This document shows, in pieces, positions 38,257 through 49,057 of a DNA stretch of 64,000 nt; position 1 is the stretch's first letter, and every line of letters begins with the position of its first letter. The position numbers were made by a program, and so were the translations under genes. The DNA is from Phytopythium helicoides (taxonomy: Eukaryota; Oomycota; Peronosporomycetes; Pythiales; Pythiaceae). The DNA lies in assembly GCA_024867545.1 (NCBI GenBank), contig JANFNE010000034.1, positions 535,029 through 599,028 on the forward strand, read 5' to 3'. The notes beneath the pieces were generated by a model. The model had not been told where the DNA came from, did no database searches, and worked only from the letters and a program-made list of their open reading frames with translations.

Positions 38257-39729
38257 TCACACTACGCACGTGTCGAGCGCGTCGTAGTAGGCCGACTCGG
38301 CCGCGAAGAAATGGGTCCGCCGCCGGATGAGGTTGCCGTAAAAGTACTTGGGCAGTGGCACGGCTCCCATGTTGTCCATGCACTCGAAGGTGCCGGCCTT
38401 GCTCGGGTCAAAATCCGACCGCCGATACCGCGGCGTCACATACGTCGGATTCACGTTGAACATTCGCGAGCGTTTGCCATTCAACGTCTTGTCGACGCCC
38501 GACGGGAATGCCTCGAGCAGTGCCTTGCCGTTCACGTAAAGCAGCTCCGGGATGTTGCCCTCGACGTCGCGATCAGCGTCGACTTCCAGCGGAACATAAT
38601 GGGCCATGGATCCGCACAGTGTCTTGGGATGCTTGTCCAGATCTGCGTTTGGCACAGAGTCAAGCAGACTGAGCCCCCATGGCGAGAAGAAGTAGTCCTG
38701 ATGCGCAAGCTCGTATGCGAGCCAGAAGGACTCCTTGTCACCCCACGAAAACTGAAACTTGAAGCGCGTCTGAAAAATGAGCTGCACCAGCACTTCCATC
38801 GCTTTCCCTGCTCGAGACTTGTCGACCAAGACCAGCGACGAGTCCATTTCGTGGCCAGTGCGACCGCGGAACGCGAAGGAGTCTTCGAGCTGCGCCGACG
38901 GCTTGCGGCCGCTGAGCCCGAACTTAGCATAGTCAAAGCTATCGATGAGCTCGTGGATGTACTTCTTGCCCTTTTTGTTCTTCTTGTTGAGGAATCGGCG
39001 CATGGGCGCCACGCGGTCGTAGAAGAAAGTCGTGCCCGTGCGCTTGTACCCAGGCATGCGGCGCAGATCGGCGGGGTCGCGCATCATGATGGCGTCGGCG
39101 TCCATGAGGATGACCTCCTGCAAGCGCGTGTGGTACAATGCAAGGGGCTTGATCCAGTAGTTTTGGAAGTCGTGCGGCTGTCGGCCCTCGCGTGCGAACA
39201 GGTCCTGGATCTCCTTGTTCTCGCCGCTCTGCAGGTCGGTGCAGACGTCGATGATCTCGACCCGGCTGTCGTTGCGCGTGAGCAGCGCGCGCGATTCCTC
39301 CGACAGTTCCTCAGGCTTGCAGTGGTACACCTGGATGATCTCGTCGTTGCCGAGGCAGCGCAGCTCGCGGATGAGCGACACGCCCATGGCGACAATCTTC
39401 TCATGGAGACAGAGGATGATGCCTCGGAGCGCCGAGGGCTCGCTGTCCTCCACCGCTCCTTCGTTCCTGAGCAGCGCGTCTGCGTCCACGACCGCGTCCG
39501 TGCTGGACAGGTTGGCTCGCTTCAGCGGTCTGTTCGAGAGCGTGTGGTGCGTGGCGCGTGGGTTGCTGAACGCCGGGCTGGGGTGCGAGCGCAGCATGAC
39601 GGAGCCGAGCCCGCCCGAGCTGAAGCTGAGCGACTCGGAGTACGACAGCAGGAAGCCCAGCACGAAGCAGCAGGCGCACACGAGCAGCCAGCCGAGCGTG
39701 CGCTGCGTGCTCTGCGTCTTGCGCCCCAT
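38257..39729 (-). CDS. GT71/Mnn1-like glycosyltransferase 1
   Basis: Type II Golgi membrane enzyme, predicted alpha-mannosyltransferase of the Mnn1 family, 490 residues. The ATG at 39727-39729 ([14 protein letters not shown]) is chosen because it puts a signal anchor ([19 protein letters not shown]) at residues 14-32; the open extension upstream is Pro/Arg-rich low-complexity sequence. Family landmarks in order: [28 protein letters not shown], the metal/sugar-nucleotide motif [39 protein letters not shown] and FFSPWG. Seven such genes occupy 38-55 kb; this copy and the next are on the minus strand. Acceptor (N-glycan, O-glycan or wall mannan) is not known. Confidence 0.85.
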   Translation of the reverse strand: MGRKTQSTQRTLGWLLVCACCFVLGFLLSYSESLSFSSGGLGSVMLRSHPSPAFSNPRATHHTLSNRPLKRANLSSTDAVVDADALLRNEGAVEDSEPSALRGIILCLHEKIVAMGVSLIRELRCLGNDEIIQVYHCKPEELSEESRALLTRNDSRVEIIDVCTDLQSGENKEIQDLFAREGRQPHDFQNYWIKPLALYHTRLQEVILMDADAIMMRDPADLRRMPGYKRTGTTFFYDRVAPMRRFLNKKNKKGKKYIHELIDSFDYAKFGLSGRKPSAQLEDSFAFRGRTGHEMDSSLVLVDKSRAGKAMEVLVQLIFQTRFKFQFSWGDKESFWLAYELAHQDYFFSPWGLSLLDSVPNADLDKHPKTLCGSMAHYVPLEVDADRDVEGNIPELLYVNGKALLEAFPSGVDKTLNGKRSRMFNVNPTYVTPRYRRSDFDPSKAGTFECMDNMGAVPLPKYFYGNLIRRRTHFFAAESAYYDALDTCVV

Positions 39730-40309
39730 GAGCAGTCGTTGCGTCGCCAAATGTGTCAACGGAGACCGAGCGGAGCGCGACTCGAGGCGCGGCGGGGGAC
39801 GCGAGCTGCGCGCTGGGAGTTGGCGAGCGCCGCGCTTGAGACGGGGGCGACGCGCTGGTGGACACGCAGGCGGCGGGGAGCGCGCAGGATCGCGGCGCGC
39901 GGGGGGTCCGGCGAGTCGGCGAGTGATAGGCGAGGAGCTACATGACGCCACATCGAGCACCCGCGGTCGATGGGGTTCGCTTTTCGGCTGATGCCCACTA
40001 GCCAATGGGAGCGCAGAGTTGCGGTTTTTTGGGGGGCTGGAATGGCGATTTTCGATGGGTGCGGGTTAGTCGATTTGGGGTTTGTATGGGCGTTTGTATG
40101 GGATGCGCGATCTCAGCACCGCGACGGACAGACACTTCTGCCACTGCAGCTGGTCCTGAGCTTTGTGGACAACGAGCAAGTTGGAGGATGGGAGCATGCC
40201 AAGCGGATTATGACGCATCAAATGGGTTGGATGGCCGCGCGGAAGGCAATAATCGAGTGGCTCATGCAGTACTTCGTGTTGGCGACTGCGTCCTAGGAAT
40301 GGAATGAGG
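39730..40309. other. Intergenic region between GT71 gene 1 and mTERF
   Basis: 580 bases; the part nearest 39729 is GC-rich 5' flank of GT71 gene 1 with a CCAAT box at 40002-40006, and the rest is the mTERF 3' flank. No coding signal. Confidence 0.4.
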
Positions 40310-41606
40310 CTACCGAATGCGGTAGCTCTCCAGAAATGACTTGTACTCGGGGTACTTGTCGATGAACTGCGTGTCGGGACATGTGATCCACCACACGGAT
40401 GCCTCGAGCGAGAACTCGTCGATCTCCTTGAGGAACTCGTACCGAGGCTTGAGGATCCGTTCGACTGTGCGCATAATGAGCGCCACGTTCCGACGGATGC
40501 GATCCACTTCGATCCCCACAACCTCGGTCAGGTACTCGAACGACCGCCGCAGCTCCTCGGGGTTGCGCATTAATATCCGCGCTTGAACACCCAGCGCCTG
40601 GACGCCAGCACCGGGGCCGAGCATCTCATCGAGAAGCTTGATCTTGGCATCGATATTCTTGGTGGAAATGTTGAGCGACTCGGGCACGAGCGTGAGCCAC
40701 TTGACCATTTCGTCCTGCGACAGCCCGTAGCGCTTGATGTGCGCGATCTGGGAGTGCATGCGGTCCACTCCTAGCGTCAGCACCTGCGGTGTGCGCTGCA
40801 GGATGCGTGCGAGTTGCTCGGACGACAGACCTGCGCTCCGCAGGATCTCTAGCTTGGGATTCAGGTTGTCTCGGATGCTCAGACACGTCGCTTGCGGGAA
40901 AACGGTGATCAGGAACGGTACCTGCGCATCAACATGGCAGCCTCCGTTGATACCATCACCCTGCCTTCAACAACCCAGTACTCGCTCTCCTCACCTTTTT
41001 CGGACTGACGCCCAGGGAGACATACCAATCGCGAACCTCTCTAATGGTGTCGGTCTTGACTCCGATGATGTTGGGGTGGCGGCCGACGACGATCTCCACC
41101 ATGCTCGGCGACAGCCCCAGCTCTCGCAGTCCTCTCACCTGTCGTCCCAGCACTTCATCAGCCCACCGCGCTCTCTGCAACACTCTCCCACTCCTCTCCC
41201 CACCTTCTCCTCCATCATCTCGACCTTGTAGTGGATCATCTTGCCTCGCAAAAGCCCCGCCAGTCAGCCCTCACCAACCGCCCAACGCCCGTCAAAGCTT
41301 CAAACTCACCAGCGGGTGGCGCGCCACGCACGACAGCGCGCGCTCCGCGCTCATCCCCAAACCCTCGAGGAAGTCCGTGGTCACCAGCACCGCGTCCATA
41401 GGCACCGGACCCATCTGCAGGTCGCTCAACTTGCGCGCGATGCGGTCGAACAGCGCGTCGCGCCGCTGCCGCGCGCCCTTGGGCGGCTCCGCGCCCGGCT
41501 CAAGCGTATGGCGAGACAGCTCGGCGGCCTGTAGCGCGAGGCCGCGGGACGGCGCGAGGCTCGCGGCGGCCGCGCGGGCGCCGCGGAGGAGCGAGCGCCG
41601 CAGCAT
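40310..41606 (-). CDS. mTERF-family mitochondrial nucleic-acid-binding protein
   Basis: Mitochondrial transcription termination factor family member, 362 residues, four exons: 41606-41310, 41239-41204, 41138-40995 and 40921-40310. All introns (65-73 bases) are phase 0. Exon 2 is a 36-base micro-exon (MIHYKVEMMEEK) whose inclusion gives ARHPL/MIHYKVE, the normal mTERF motif order. The N-terminus (MLRRSLLRGARAAAASLA) is a clear mitochondrial targeting peptide: Arg-rich, no acids. Repeats follow the mTERF pattern, for example LRELGLSPSMVEIVVGRHPN, LRSAGLSSEQLARILQRTPQ and YGLSQDEMVKWLTLVPESL. Likely roles are mitochondrial transcription, rRNA maturation or translation. It interrupts the glycosyltransferase cluster. 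CCAAT boxes at 41668-41672 and 41708-41712 (reverse) lie 60-110 bases upstream. Confidence 0.85.
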
Positions 41607-41667
41607 GGCGGGCTTCTTGGCTGCAGGTCGACCACTAGCGCCGGTCAGGAATCGTGCGCGATTTCAG

Positions 41668-41712
41668 CCAATCAGAGGGTGTATTTTTGTATTTCAGCGA
41701 ATCAGAGATTGG
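41668..41712. promoter_or_regulatory. Paired opposed CCAAT boxes upstream of mTERF
   Basis: CCAAT at 41668-41672 and ATTGG at 41708-41712, each within a related CAGCSAATCAGAG-like context. The repeated context suggests a bound element rather than chance. Confidence 0.4.
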
Positions 41713-41813
41713 TTTTGTACCTAGAGCGACTGCATTGGGCGAAAAAAAAATATAGGCGAGGTGTCGGTGTGGAGAGCTCAAGTTGAAGTTGACGGTTACA
41801 TTCCGAGTTCGCC

Positions 41814-43553
41814 TTAGCACTCGTCGGAGGTGGAGAGTTCTCCTGCCTCGGCAGCTTTCAGCAGCGCGCGGCGGTGGAGCAGGCGAGACTGGAAGTAGTT
41901 GGGCAGCGGTGTGGACCCGAGGCCCACGAGGCACTCGCTCGGGAACTTCTTCTTGGGAGGCGTGCCGCGGAAGAAGCCGTTCATGGGAGGAGTCACAGCT
42001 GTGCTGCGGGTGCCGATGGTGCCGTTGACGAGGGCAGCGCGGCGATGGCGAGGTGTCATGTGTGTAGGTTGGGGGTTGTACTGTTGGTTTGGAGGGGTGC
42101 GAGCTGCTTGTCGGGGACCAAGGGGGGATTTCAGCAGTAGGGCTTTGCCGTTCACGTACAGTAGCTCGGGGTCGTCACTCTCGATGGGCACGTAGTGCGC
42201 GATGCTACCACATAGCGTTTCCGGATGTAGCTCCATATCATTGTTGGGCTCAGACGAGATCACACTAACACTCCAGGGCGAAAAGAAGTACGGCACATGC
42301 GAAAACTCGAACGCAAGCCAGAAGGATTCCTTGTCGCCCCAAGAAAAATCCCGCTTGCCAGTGATAAGAGACCACAGCACATCGAGCGCCTTACCAGCAC
42401 GACGCTTGTCAACAAGTACCATTGAAGAGTCCATCTCGTGACAAGTTAGGTGCTTATATGCCGCCGAGGCTAGCAAATGTTCTGACGGTTCTGGCCCAGA
42501 TAACCCATACGCCTTGTAGTTGAAACTATTGATCCACTCGACAAGCATGTGCGTTCCACGCTTGCCCGGAATATCCTTGTTGAAAAAGATGTGGTCTCCA
42601 ATCACACGGTCGTAAAAGAAAGTTGTACCGGTCGCGACGTATCCAGGGAGTGAGCGGATGCCAGCAGGATCTAGCATTGGAATTGCATCAGCGTCGAGCA
42701 AGATCACCTCGTCCAGATATGTATGAAGAAGTGCTAGCGGCTTGATCCAGTAGCTGCGGAAGCTCGCTGCTACCCTCGGTGTGAACTTTCCCTGTTTAAT
42801 GTAGTCCGTGCATACATCGACAATCTCGATGTCGCTAACTCCGCTCGTCAACAACCGACGCGACTGATCAGACATTTCGCTCGGCAAGCAGTGATAGATT
42901 TGAATTTTCTCGTTGTTTCCCATACACCGCAGGTCGCGGATAAGAGACGCGCCAAGAGCAGCGATGCCGTTGTGGAGACACAGGATAATACCACGTTTCC
43001 CCTCGCTGATTGAGAGAGGAGCACTAATCTCCTCGGATTCTGTGTCAGAGTCTTGTTCTTCGTCGCTTTCTTCTGTGCTTTGTGTGTCATCACTTGGAGG
43101 TATCGCTTCATCAACGATCGGCAATGATGAAATTGACACCTGCGAATCTTGAATCGATGAGTTGCTCGTTTCCGATACAGTGTCATTCGGCACAACTTGT
43201 ACTACTACATCGTTTTGTTTCGTATTAGCATGAATGTCTTCAGAAGTAGCTTGAGCTGCATCAACATTGATGACAAGGAGTTCTTGCGCAGGATTAGCAG
43301 AGTCGTAAGCCTCCAGCTTTGCGCTAGAGGTTGAAATGAATAGTAGCACAGCTGCCACTAATCCTAGCATGATCCCCCATCGCTTCATATTGGAATAGCG
43401 AAGCCGAGCTACGGCTGAAACTGTTGGTACAAGTGAAGGTGCGTTTTGAGTCACGACTCGAACAGTAGCGAGCGCTTTTTCTGCATTATCTTGCGAAAGT
43501 GTCCGCCTTCGACTCGGAAACTTTTCATTCTTACTTGCTGATGAAAGAGGCAT
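41814..43553 (-). CDS. GT71/Mnn1-like glycosyltransferase 2
   Basis: 579 residues, starting MPLSSASKNEKFPS (ATG at 43551-43553). A basic N-terminus precedes a signal anchor near residues 58-76 (WGIMLGLVAAVLLFISTS), then a Ser/Glu/Asp-rich stem of about 110 residues (QSTEESDEEQDSDTESEE) that is much longer than in the other copies. Catalytic part: [68 protein letters not shown] and FFSPWS. Near the C-terminus an insert replaces the usual VDK or LKR segment. It pairs with gene 1 as the more distant branch of the cluster (DADAI where others have DVDDI). Confidence 0.85.
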   Translation of the reverse strand: MPLSSASKNEKFPSRRRTLSQDNAEKALATVRVVTQNAPSLVPTVSAVARLRYSNMKRWGIMLGLVAAVLLFISTSSAKLEAYDSANPAQELLVINVDAAQATSEDIHANTKQNDVVVQVVPNDTVSETSNSSIQDSQVSISSLPIVDEAIPPSDDTQSTEESDEEQDSDTESEEISAPLSISEGKRGIILCLHNGIAALGASLIRDLRCMGNNEKIQIYHCLPSEMSDQSRRLLTSGVSDIEIVDVCTDYIKQGKFTPRVAASFRSYWIKPLALLHTYLDEVILLDADAIPMLDPAGIRSLPGYVATGTTFFYDRVIGDHIFFNKDIPGKRGTHMLVEWINSFNYKAYGLSGPEPSEHLLASAAYKHLTCHEMDSSMVLVDKRRAGKALDVLWSLITGKRDFSWGDKESFWLAFEFSHVPYFFSPWSVSVISSEPNNDMELHPETLCGSIAHYVPIESDDPELLYVNGKALLLKSPLGPRQAARTPPNQQYNPQPTHMTPRHRRAALVNGTIGTRSTAVTPPMNGFFRGTPPKKKFPSECLVGLGSTPLPNYFQSRLLHRRALLKAAEAGELSTSDEC

Positions 43554-44471
43554 GGATTAAAAGCAAGGGTCAGTAGCAAGGCTTCGGGTATGGTTGGGTT
43601 GCGAACAGCAAGTGAAGGGTCTTGCTCAGGAGGCCGCAAGAAAGCATGTCGGAGGGCAAGATGAGTTTGAGGTCGGGGCGAGTTAAAGGCATTTGAGCTA
43701 TTCCCAACACTTGCGACACACAAGCTCATGCTCACCGCGAAACGAGCGACCAGAATAGCCCTGTTGTTGGCCAAAACGCCACAGCAAGCAGTTCGACACT
43801 GAAACATTCACAACAGGAACCATTCTTATCAGAAGAATTCGCTGCGACACAAAAGACACAAATTGCATGGATTCCGAGGATCCAACTAGGGCCACCAGCG
43901 CCAAAGTTGGAAGTTGACGGGGTTGATAAAGACGGCTTCGCTAGTCAATACAGCTTAGCAACTAAGCAGTCAGCACTGAGTTCTCCGACTGAGCTCATAC
44001 ATCTGCGCCTCGATCGACAACCTGATGTGCCAATAACCGACCAGTTCGTTGAAGCGCTGCTTGATCCCTCGACACTGGTGTACGATTCGCCGACCGACAT
44101 AAAGCTGTGCGCCCAAATCGTGTAGGAGTTGGTGCTGACGGTGCGAGCGACCGAGTTGCTGGTTGTTTTGGGCAATTGAACTGGACCGATGCTGCGGGCA
44201 ACATTTGCCTCACCAGCTGATGAGCCCACCCTCGAGCTGAAGTGTCTAGCCGGTGCAGCTCTTGTGACAGGCCAGCCTCTCCCGTGCATATTTCTCGTCA
44301 TTCAAGAGGAACCAGGATCGAACGTCCGGCTCCACACACGATGACGCCTTGGAGGAGCTCCGTTCCCAAAGTATCCGCTCGCGTCGTTGGACATTGATAA
44401 TCTGGCTAGGAGCTGCTTCCGGCGCCGTGCGAGTCGATCGAGGCGCTGCAAGGAGCCCCTAGAACGCCATA
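43554..44471. other. Intergenic region between divergent GT71 genes 2 and 3
   Basis: 918 bases between head-to-head glycosyltransferase genes. Short frames (for example plus 43907-44125) have no recognisable family. Presumed to hold both promoters. Confidence 0.4.
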
Positions 44472-45959
44472 ATGCGCCTTCATCGGCTGCCACTGCCGCT
44501 AGGCCAGCGAATCGCCGTTGCTCTGCATCAGCATGGGCTCAAGCGGCTCCTCGTCGCTGCAATGCTGAGCACGGTGCTCGTCCACGTTGCCTTCTTCGGA
44601 TGGCCAAGGTTTGCTTTGACTCCTCATTCGACGTCCGTATTCGCACCGCCACCGCCACGCAACGACACGGATCCGTGGTGGACTTCGCCGTTCGTAAAGC
44701 GCTCAGCTGGGTTCGACAAGCGCATCAGTCGAGAGAAAGGCATCATCATGGGCATGCACGATGGAGCATTCCCGCTCGGGCTGTCGCTCATCCGTGAGCT
44801 CCGGTGTCTCGGCAATCAAGAACTCATCCAGGTCTACCATTGCTTCCCCGATGAACTCTCCAACGCTTCTGTGAGCATGCTTCTGGATGCAGATGACAGA
44901 CTTGAGATCGTTGATGCCTGCTCCGATTTTGTTGAGCGCGAGATGCTCAAACCAAAGGTGGCGCAACAGTTCCGAAGCTGGTGGATCAAACCGCTAGCAA
45001 TGGTGCACACCGATATTAAGGAAGTCATGCTCGTGGATGTGGACGATATCTTCATGCGAGACCCTGCCGTGCTTCGTACGACGGAGGGTTATCGGCGCAC
45101 GGGAACGACGTTCTTCTATGATCGCGTCGTGCCGGGGAAGGAGTTTTTCAACCAAGATATGAAGGGCGGGAAGCAGTATCTTATCTCCATTATCGAATCA
45201 CTAAACCGCACGAAGTTTGGTATTCCAGAGCGCGAAGAAAACAAAAATGGCGGGCTGTATCTCTCGGCACATTTCAAGCAATCGTATGCGTACCGTCGCG
45301 AAACAGCACATGAGCAGGACTCGTCAGTCGTGTTGATCGACAAAGCTCGTGCCGGCCCTGCACTCGACGTTATGTTTTGGCTCATCTCACAAAAGCGCTT
45401 TTTCCGAAATTTTTCATACGGCGACAAGGAGACTTTTTGGATTTCGTTCGAGCTTGCGCAGCGCGAGTACTTCTTCTCTCCATGGGGTGTCGCGGGTATG
45501 TCATCGACGCCGAATCAGGATGTAGAGCGCCACCCAGACACCATGTGCGGCAGCATCGTGCAGTACATGCCTGTTGAGAACGAGACGCCAGAGTTCCTGT
45601 ATGTGAATGGTGAAGCGTTACTCGACCCATTCCCGACTGGGATTAATGGGCGCGTTGAAGATGGATTTAATGTGTTCTACAACACCAACCCGACGCATAT
45701 CTCGCTCCGACGAAGACGTGGACCTAAACTCAACAGCACCTCGACTTGGACTGGGGAGTTTAAAATGGAGTGCCTGACGGGATTTGGCTCCACACCATTG
45801 CCTGCCGGATTTGCGCCGAAACTGCTGCGCCGACGCTTTTTCTACTTTGGAATCCGAATGGGCATCGTCGACGTGCTTGACAAGTGCACGATTTTTCAGG
45901 AGCCTTCAAAGCTGCGAGGTGCCGTTTCAAATCTGCTGAGATCTGTACATGTATCATGA
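44472..45959 (+). CDS. GT71/Mnn1-like glycosyltransferase 3
   Basis: 495 residues from [14 protein letters not shown]. Signal anchor at about residues 23-43 ([20 protein letters not shown]), short Pro-rich stem, then the subfamily signature [12 protein letters not shown] shared with genes 4 and 5. Catalytic part: [68 protein letters not shown] and FFSPWG. DNA around 44978-45120 is almost the same as in genes 4 and 5, with scattered differences. First of five consecutive plus-strand copies. Confidence 0.87.
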   Translation: MRLHRLPLPLGQRIAVALHQHGLKRLLVAAMLSTVLVHVAFFGWPRFALTPHSTSVFAPPPPRNDTDPWWTSPFVKRSAGFDKRISREKGIIMGMHDGAFPLGLSLIRELRCLGNQELIQVYHCFPDELSNASVSMLLDADDRLEIVDACSDFVEREMLKPKVAQQFRSWWIKPLAMVHTDIKEVMLVDVDDIFMRDPAVLRTTEGYRRTGTTFFYDRVVPGKEFFNQDMKGGKQYLISIIESLNRTKFGIPEREENKNGGLYLSAHFKQSYAYRRETAHEQDSSVVLIDKARAGPALDVMFWLISQKRFFRNFSYGDKETFWISFELAQREYFFSPWGVAGMSSTPNQDVERHPDTMCGSIVQYMPVENETPEFLYVNGEALLDPFPTGINGRVEDGFNVFYNTNPTHISLRRRRGPKLNSTSTWTGEFKMECLTGFGSTPLPAGFAPKLLRRRFFYFGIRMGIVDVLDKCTIFQEPSKLRGAVSNLLRSVHVS

Positions 45960-47135
45960 AGCTCGAAGGAATATAAATGTTGCGGTCATGGTTCTGTTGT
46001 TAATCCAGACCCACACAAATCACAATTGCACTTGCATGACACTGTCAGTCGTGCCGCAAGTGTCCTCGTTTGTGCTCGATTGTCAATTCATATTGCTGTG
46101 CAGTGATTGGGAGAGTGCCACGTGCATTGCACGTACCGAGGGGTACTCGTGGTGAGAAGCCAGTCGGCTGCTATATGAACGAGCAAATGTTGCAGGCGCT
46201 TTTGCACTAGACAATGCACTCTGCATCATTACGTTGCAAAATTCCCGTTGATATTCTGTCAATGACTGCTCAGGATTGAACGCGGCTGAACCACCAGTTT
46301 TTGGCAATGGACTTGGAATCGTTCAGTAAGGTAGAAGAGAGCCTAAGACGTTCGAATCTCTTGCGCTCCTTCAAAGCAACTAAATTACGCTTCACGTTAG
46401 CCAAGGAGAGCCGTTTCGCTGAATAGACCCAACTATCCTTTCCTTTATGTACATGGCACGATATCTGCGGCATCTGCATACAGTACCTTGTGCAGATGTC
46501 GCTGTCGTGGAGTCGCACCAAGGGTAGTACAGTCTAGATCTCACCGCAAGTAGCCATCCGTTCGCAAATCTACACGGCAAAATCCATGCGAATGTTCATG
46601 CTACAAGTACTGTTCAGCCTGCGGTGTTGTCGTTGGCCTTGCTAGTGAATATACTGCGCTGTGGCGGCGATTCGCTTATTACAATGAGCGAGCCATCGCT
46701 GGTGACATGCCCAGGCACATACCGATATTCATCACTAAGACAGCAAACACAGCTCAGCGGTGTCTTAGAGGCCTGATGGAAAAACGACATTATAATTGTG
46801 AAAGGAATCGACTCAGCGGCGTTAATTCCGGGTTCATTTCCCCTGAAGCTGCTGGCCCATCTCGAAAATGAGAGCACCAGATCAGCTCAGTGCAACTGGA
46901 ATGTCCAGTGTGACGTGTATAATATTCCACAGAGATCTTTTACAAGACGGCAGGTACTTTGTGACATGCCCCCTCTGCCGTCCGTCCGTGTCGCCATGAA
47001 TCATGATCGAAGAATCCTGAGCCCATCTGCCTCAGTGGTAATCGAGCTTGCGAGCAACGACAGGTTGCTTGCGGCTCGCCGCCCTGGGGTCTCAGTCTCG
47101 GTCTCGAAACCTCGCAACCACACCGTCCCGGTGCC
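45960..47135. other. 1.2-kb spacer between GT71 genes 3 and 4
   Basis: Longest gap in the glycosyltransferase cluster. Several short minus-strand frames (46083-46877) have protein-like composition but stops interrupt them, no splice sites clearly join them and I recognise no family. A decayed gene is possible, not shown. Confidence 0.4.
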
Positions 47136-48707
47136 ATGCGATATCAACCAGCACCACTACCGCTGAGCAAGCAAGCTGCTCTTGCCATACAGCGCCATGG
47201 GATCAAGATGATCTACTTTGCAGTGGTCGTGAGCACGGCGATCGTGCACGTTGCCTTCTTCGGATCAACAAGTATTGCTTCGACACCCCCACATCCAGAA
47301 TCCCTGTTTGTCTCCCCTCAGATCCCGCAGACACCGAAGCCGGAGCCGCAGCTGCAGCTGCAGTCGGAGCCACAGCCAGAGCTGCAGCCACAGCCGGAGC
47401 CGGTATATGAAGACACCGATCCATGGTGGACTACTTCACACGTACGGCGTTCCTCCACGTTCGACAAGAGCATCAGCCGCGACAAAGGCATCATCATGGG
47501 CATGCACGAAGGAGTCTTGGCGCTTGGACTGTCGCTCATTCGCGAGCTCCGGTGTCTCGGCAACCAGGAGCTCATCCAAGTCTACCATTGCTTTCAAGAC
47601 GAATTCTCGGACGAGTCGGTGAATCTCATGCTAACTCTCGATGATCGACTCGAGATCATTGACGTTTGCTCGGACTTCGTTCAGCGAGGGAAGATGAGGC
47701 AAAAAGTGGCAGAGCAGTTCCGAAGCTGGTGGATCAAACCGCTAGCGATGGTACACACCGACATCAAGGAAGTCATGCTCGTGGATGTGGACGATATCTT
47801 CATGCGAGACCCTGCCGTGCTCCGTACGACGGAGGGTTATCGGCGCACGGGAACGACGTTCTTCTATGATCGCGTCGTGCCAGGCAAATACTTCTTCAAC
47901 CAGGACTTGGTGAGCGGCAAGCAGTTCCTCTTGGCGATGATCGAAAATTTCAATCACACGCGGTTTGGTGTCGAATCAAAAGGAAAAGGGTACATGTCCG
48001 AGGACTTCAAGAACTCCTTTGCGTACCGTCGCGAGACGATGCACGAGCAAGACTCATCGGTCGTGTTGATCGATAAATCTCGCGCCGGCCCTGCGATCGA
48101 TGTCATGTACTGGCTGATCACAGTGAGGAGATTCTTTCGTAGCTTCTCGTACGGTGACAAGGAGACCTTCTGGATTGCATTCGAGCTCGCGCAACGCGAC
48201 TACTTCTTCTCGCCTTGGGGTGTTGCATGCTTGTCGTCGACACCAAACCAGGACATGGAGAATCACCCAGACACTGTGTGCGGCAGCATCGTGCAGTACA
48301 TGCCTGTTGATGATGACACCCCTGAGTTCCTGTACGTGAATGGCGAGGCGCTCCTTGATCCGTATCCCAGGGGTCTCAAGAGGATCCGTAGTGGCGGCTT
48401 GAACGTGTTCTACAACGCGAACCCGACACATATTTCTCCGCGTCGGCGACGCGGACCCAGACTCCGCAGTACGTCGGGGTGGACCGGCCGTTTTCAGATG
48501 GAGTGTTTATCGGGGCACGGGTCCACGCCATTGCCGGCTGAGTTCGCCTCAAGGCTACTGCGGCGGCGACTTTTCTACAACAGCGTCGCTATGGGTGTCC
48601 CAGAAGCGCTCAACGTGTGTCCGGCATTTGAAGCACCATCCATGCGAAGCACGGCTGAGGACGACCTTGACGACTTTGGCGGTCAAAGTGGCGAGCTCGC
48701 AATGTAG
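47136..48707 (+). CDS. GT71/Mnn1-like glycosyltransferase 4
   Basis: 523 residues from MRYQPAPLPLSKQA. Signal anchor at about 24-44 (MIYFAVVVSTAIVHVAFF). The stem contains a Pro/Glu/Gln repeat (residues about 67-90) encoded by alternating cag/ccg/gag codons and absent elsewhere in the family. Catalytic landmarks are the same as gene 3 ([29 protein letters not shown]). DNA at 47722-47902 is identical to gene 5, and further patches (about 48009-48097 and 48152-48242) are nearly identical, with diverged DNA between, a mosaic pattern. Confidence 0.87.
   Translation: MRYQPAPLPLSKQAALAIQRHGIKMIYFAVVVSTAIVHVAFFGSTSIASTPPHPESLFVSPQIPQTPKPEPQLQLQSEPQPELQPQPEPVYEDTDPWWTTSHVRRSSTFDKSISRDKGIIMGMHEGVLALGLSLIRELRCLGNQELIQVYHCFQDEFSDESVNLMLTLDDRLEIIDVCSDFVQRGKMRQKVAEQFRSWWIKPLAMVHTDIKEVMLVDVDDIFMRDPAVLRTTEGYRRTGTTFFYDRVVPGKYFFNQDLVSGKQFLLAMIENFNHTRFGVESKGKGYMSEDFKNSFAYRRETMHEQDSSVVLIDKSRAGPAIDVMYWLITVRRFFRSFSYGDKETFWIAFELAQRDYFFSPWGVACLSSTPNQDMENHPDTVCGSIVQYMPVDDDTPEFLYVNGEALLDPYPRGLKRIRSGGLNVFYNANPTHISPRRRRGPRLRSTSGWTGRFQMECLSGHGSTPLPAEFASRLLRRRLFYNSVAMGVPEALNVCPAFEAPSMRSTAEDDLDDFGGQSGELAM
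47722..47902 (+). repeat. 181-bp tract identical to 49659-49839
   Basis: All 181 bases match gene 5 at offset 1937, ending at a mismatch on both sides. It encodes [12 protein letters not shown] through the DVDD motif to YFFNQ, the donor-substrate site. Confidence 0.94.
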
Positions 48708-49057
48708 AAACACGTATGAGTTAACTTGTTGATGTCCTCTTTGGCTACGAGCGCCGTGTTCGAAGGCACGTACGGTAAACGCCGCATGCATCGATCGGTG
48801 CCGGAAGGTTCAATGTCTTGCTGGCTGCCAACGCTGTCCTTTCCATATGTCTCGCCCAGAACTCCAGACAGATCATGTGCCAAATCCTGAAGTGCCTTGC
48901 CGTCGATACAACGCACCAGTCAACGATCCTCAGGATCGATTGCCACGCATGCCTGCTGCATCCCAGCACTCCGACTGAACACCACCGTTGACAACTGTCA
49001 TTCGACCAATTGGTCGTTTGCTCGAGCGACTTGTTGTCGTACGGTACCGTCACAGCC
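48708..49057. other. Spacer between GT71 genes 4 and 5
   Basis: 350 bases of noncoding sequence; nothing notable beyond the presumed promoter of gene 5. Confidence 0.4.

Noticed and set aside
38311..39945. 544-codon plus-strand open frame
   Set aside because: It is antisense to glycosyltransferase gene 1 and its composition (His/Arg/Val/Leu-rich) is what the reverse strand of that gene would give.
46083..46877. Decayed gene on the minus strand between GT71 genes 3 and 4
   Set aside because: Several short frames have protein-like stretches, but I could not join them by splicing or match them to a family.
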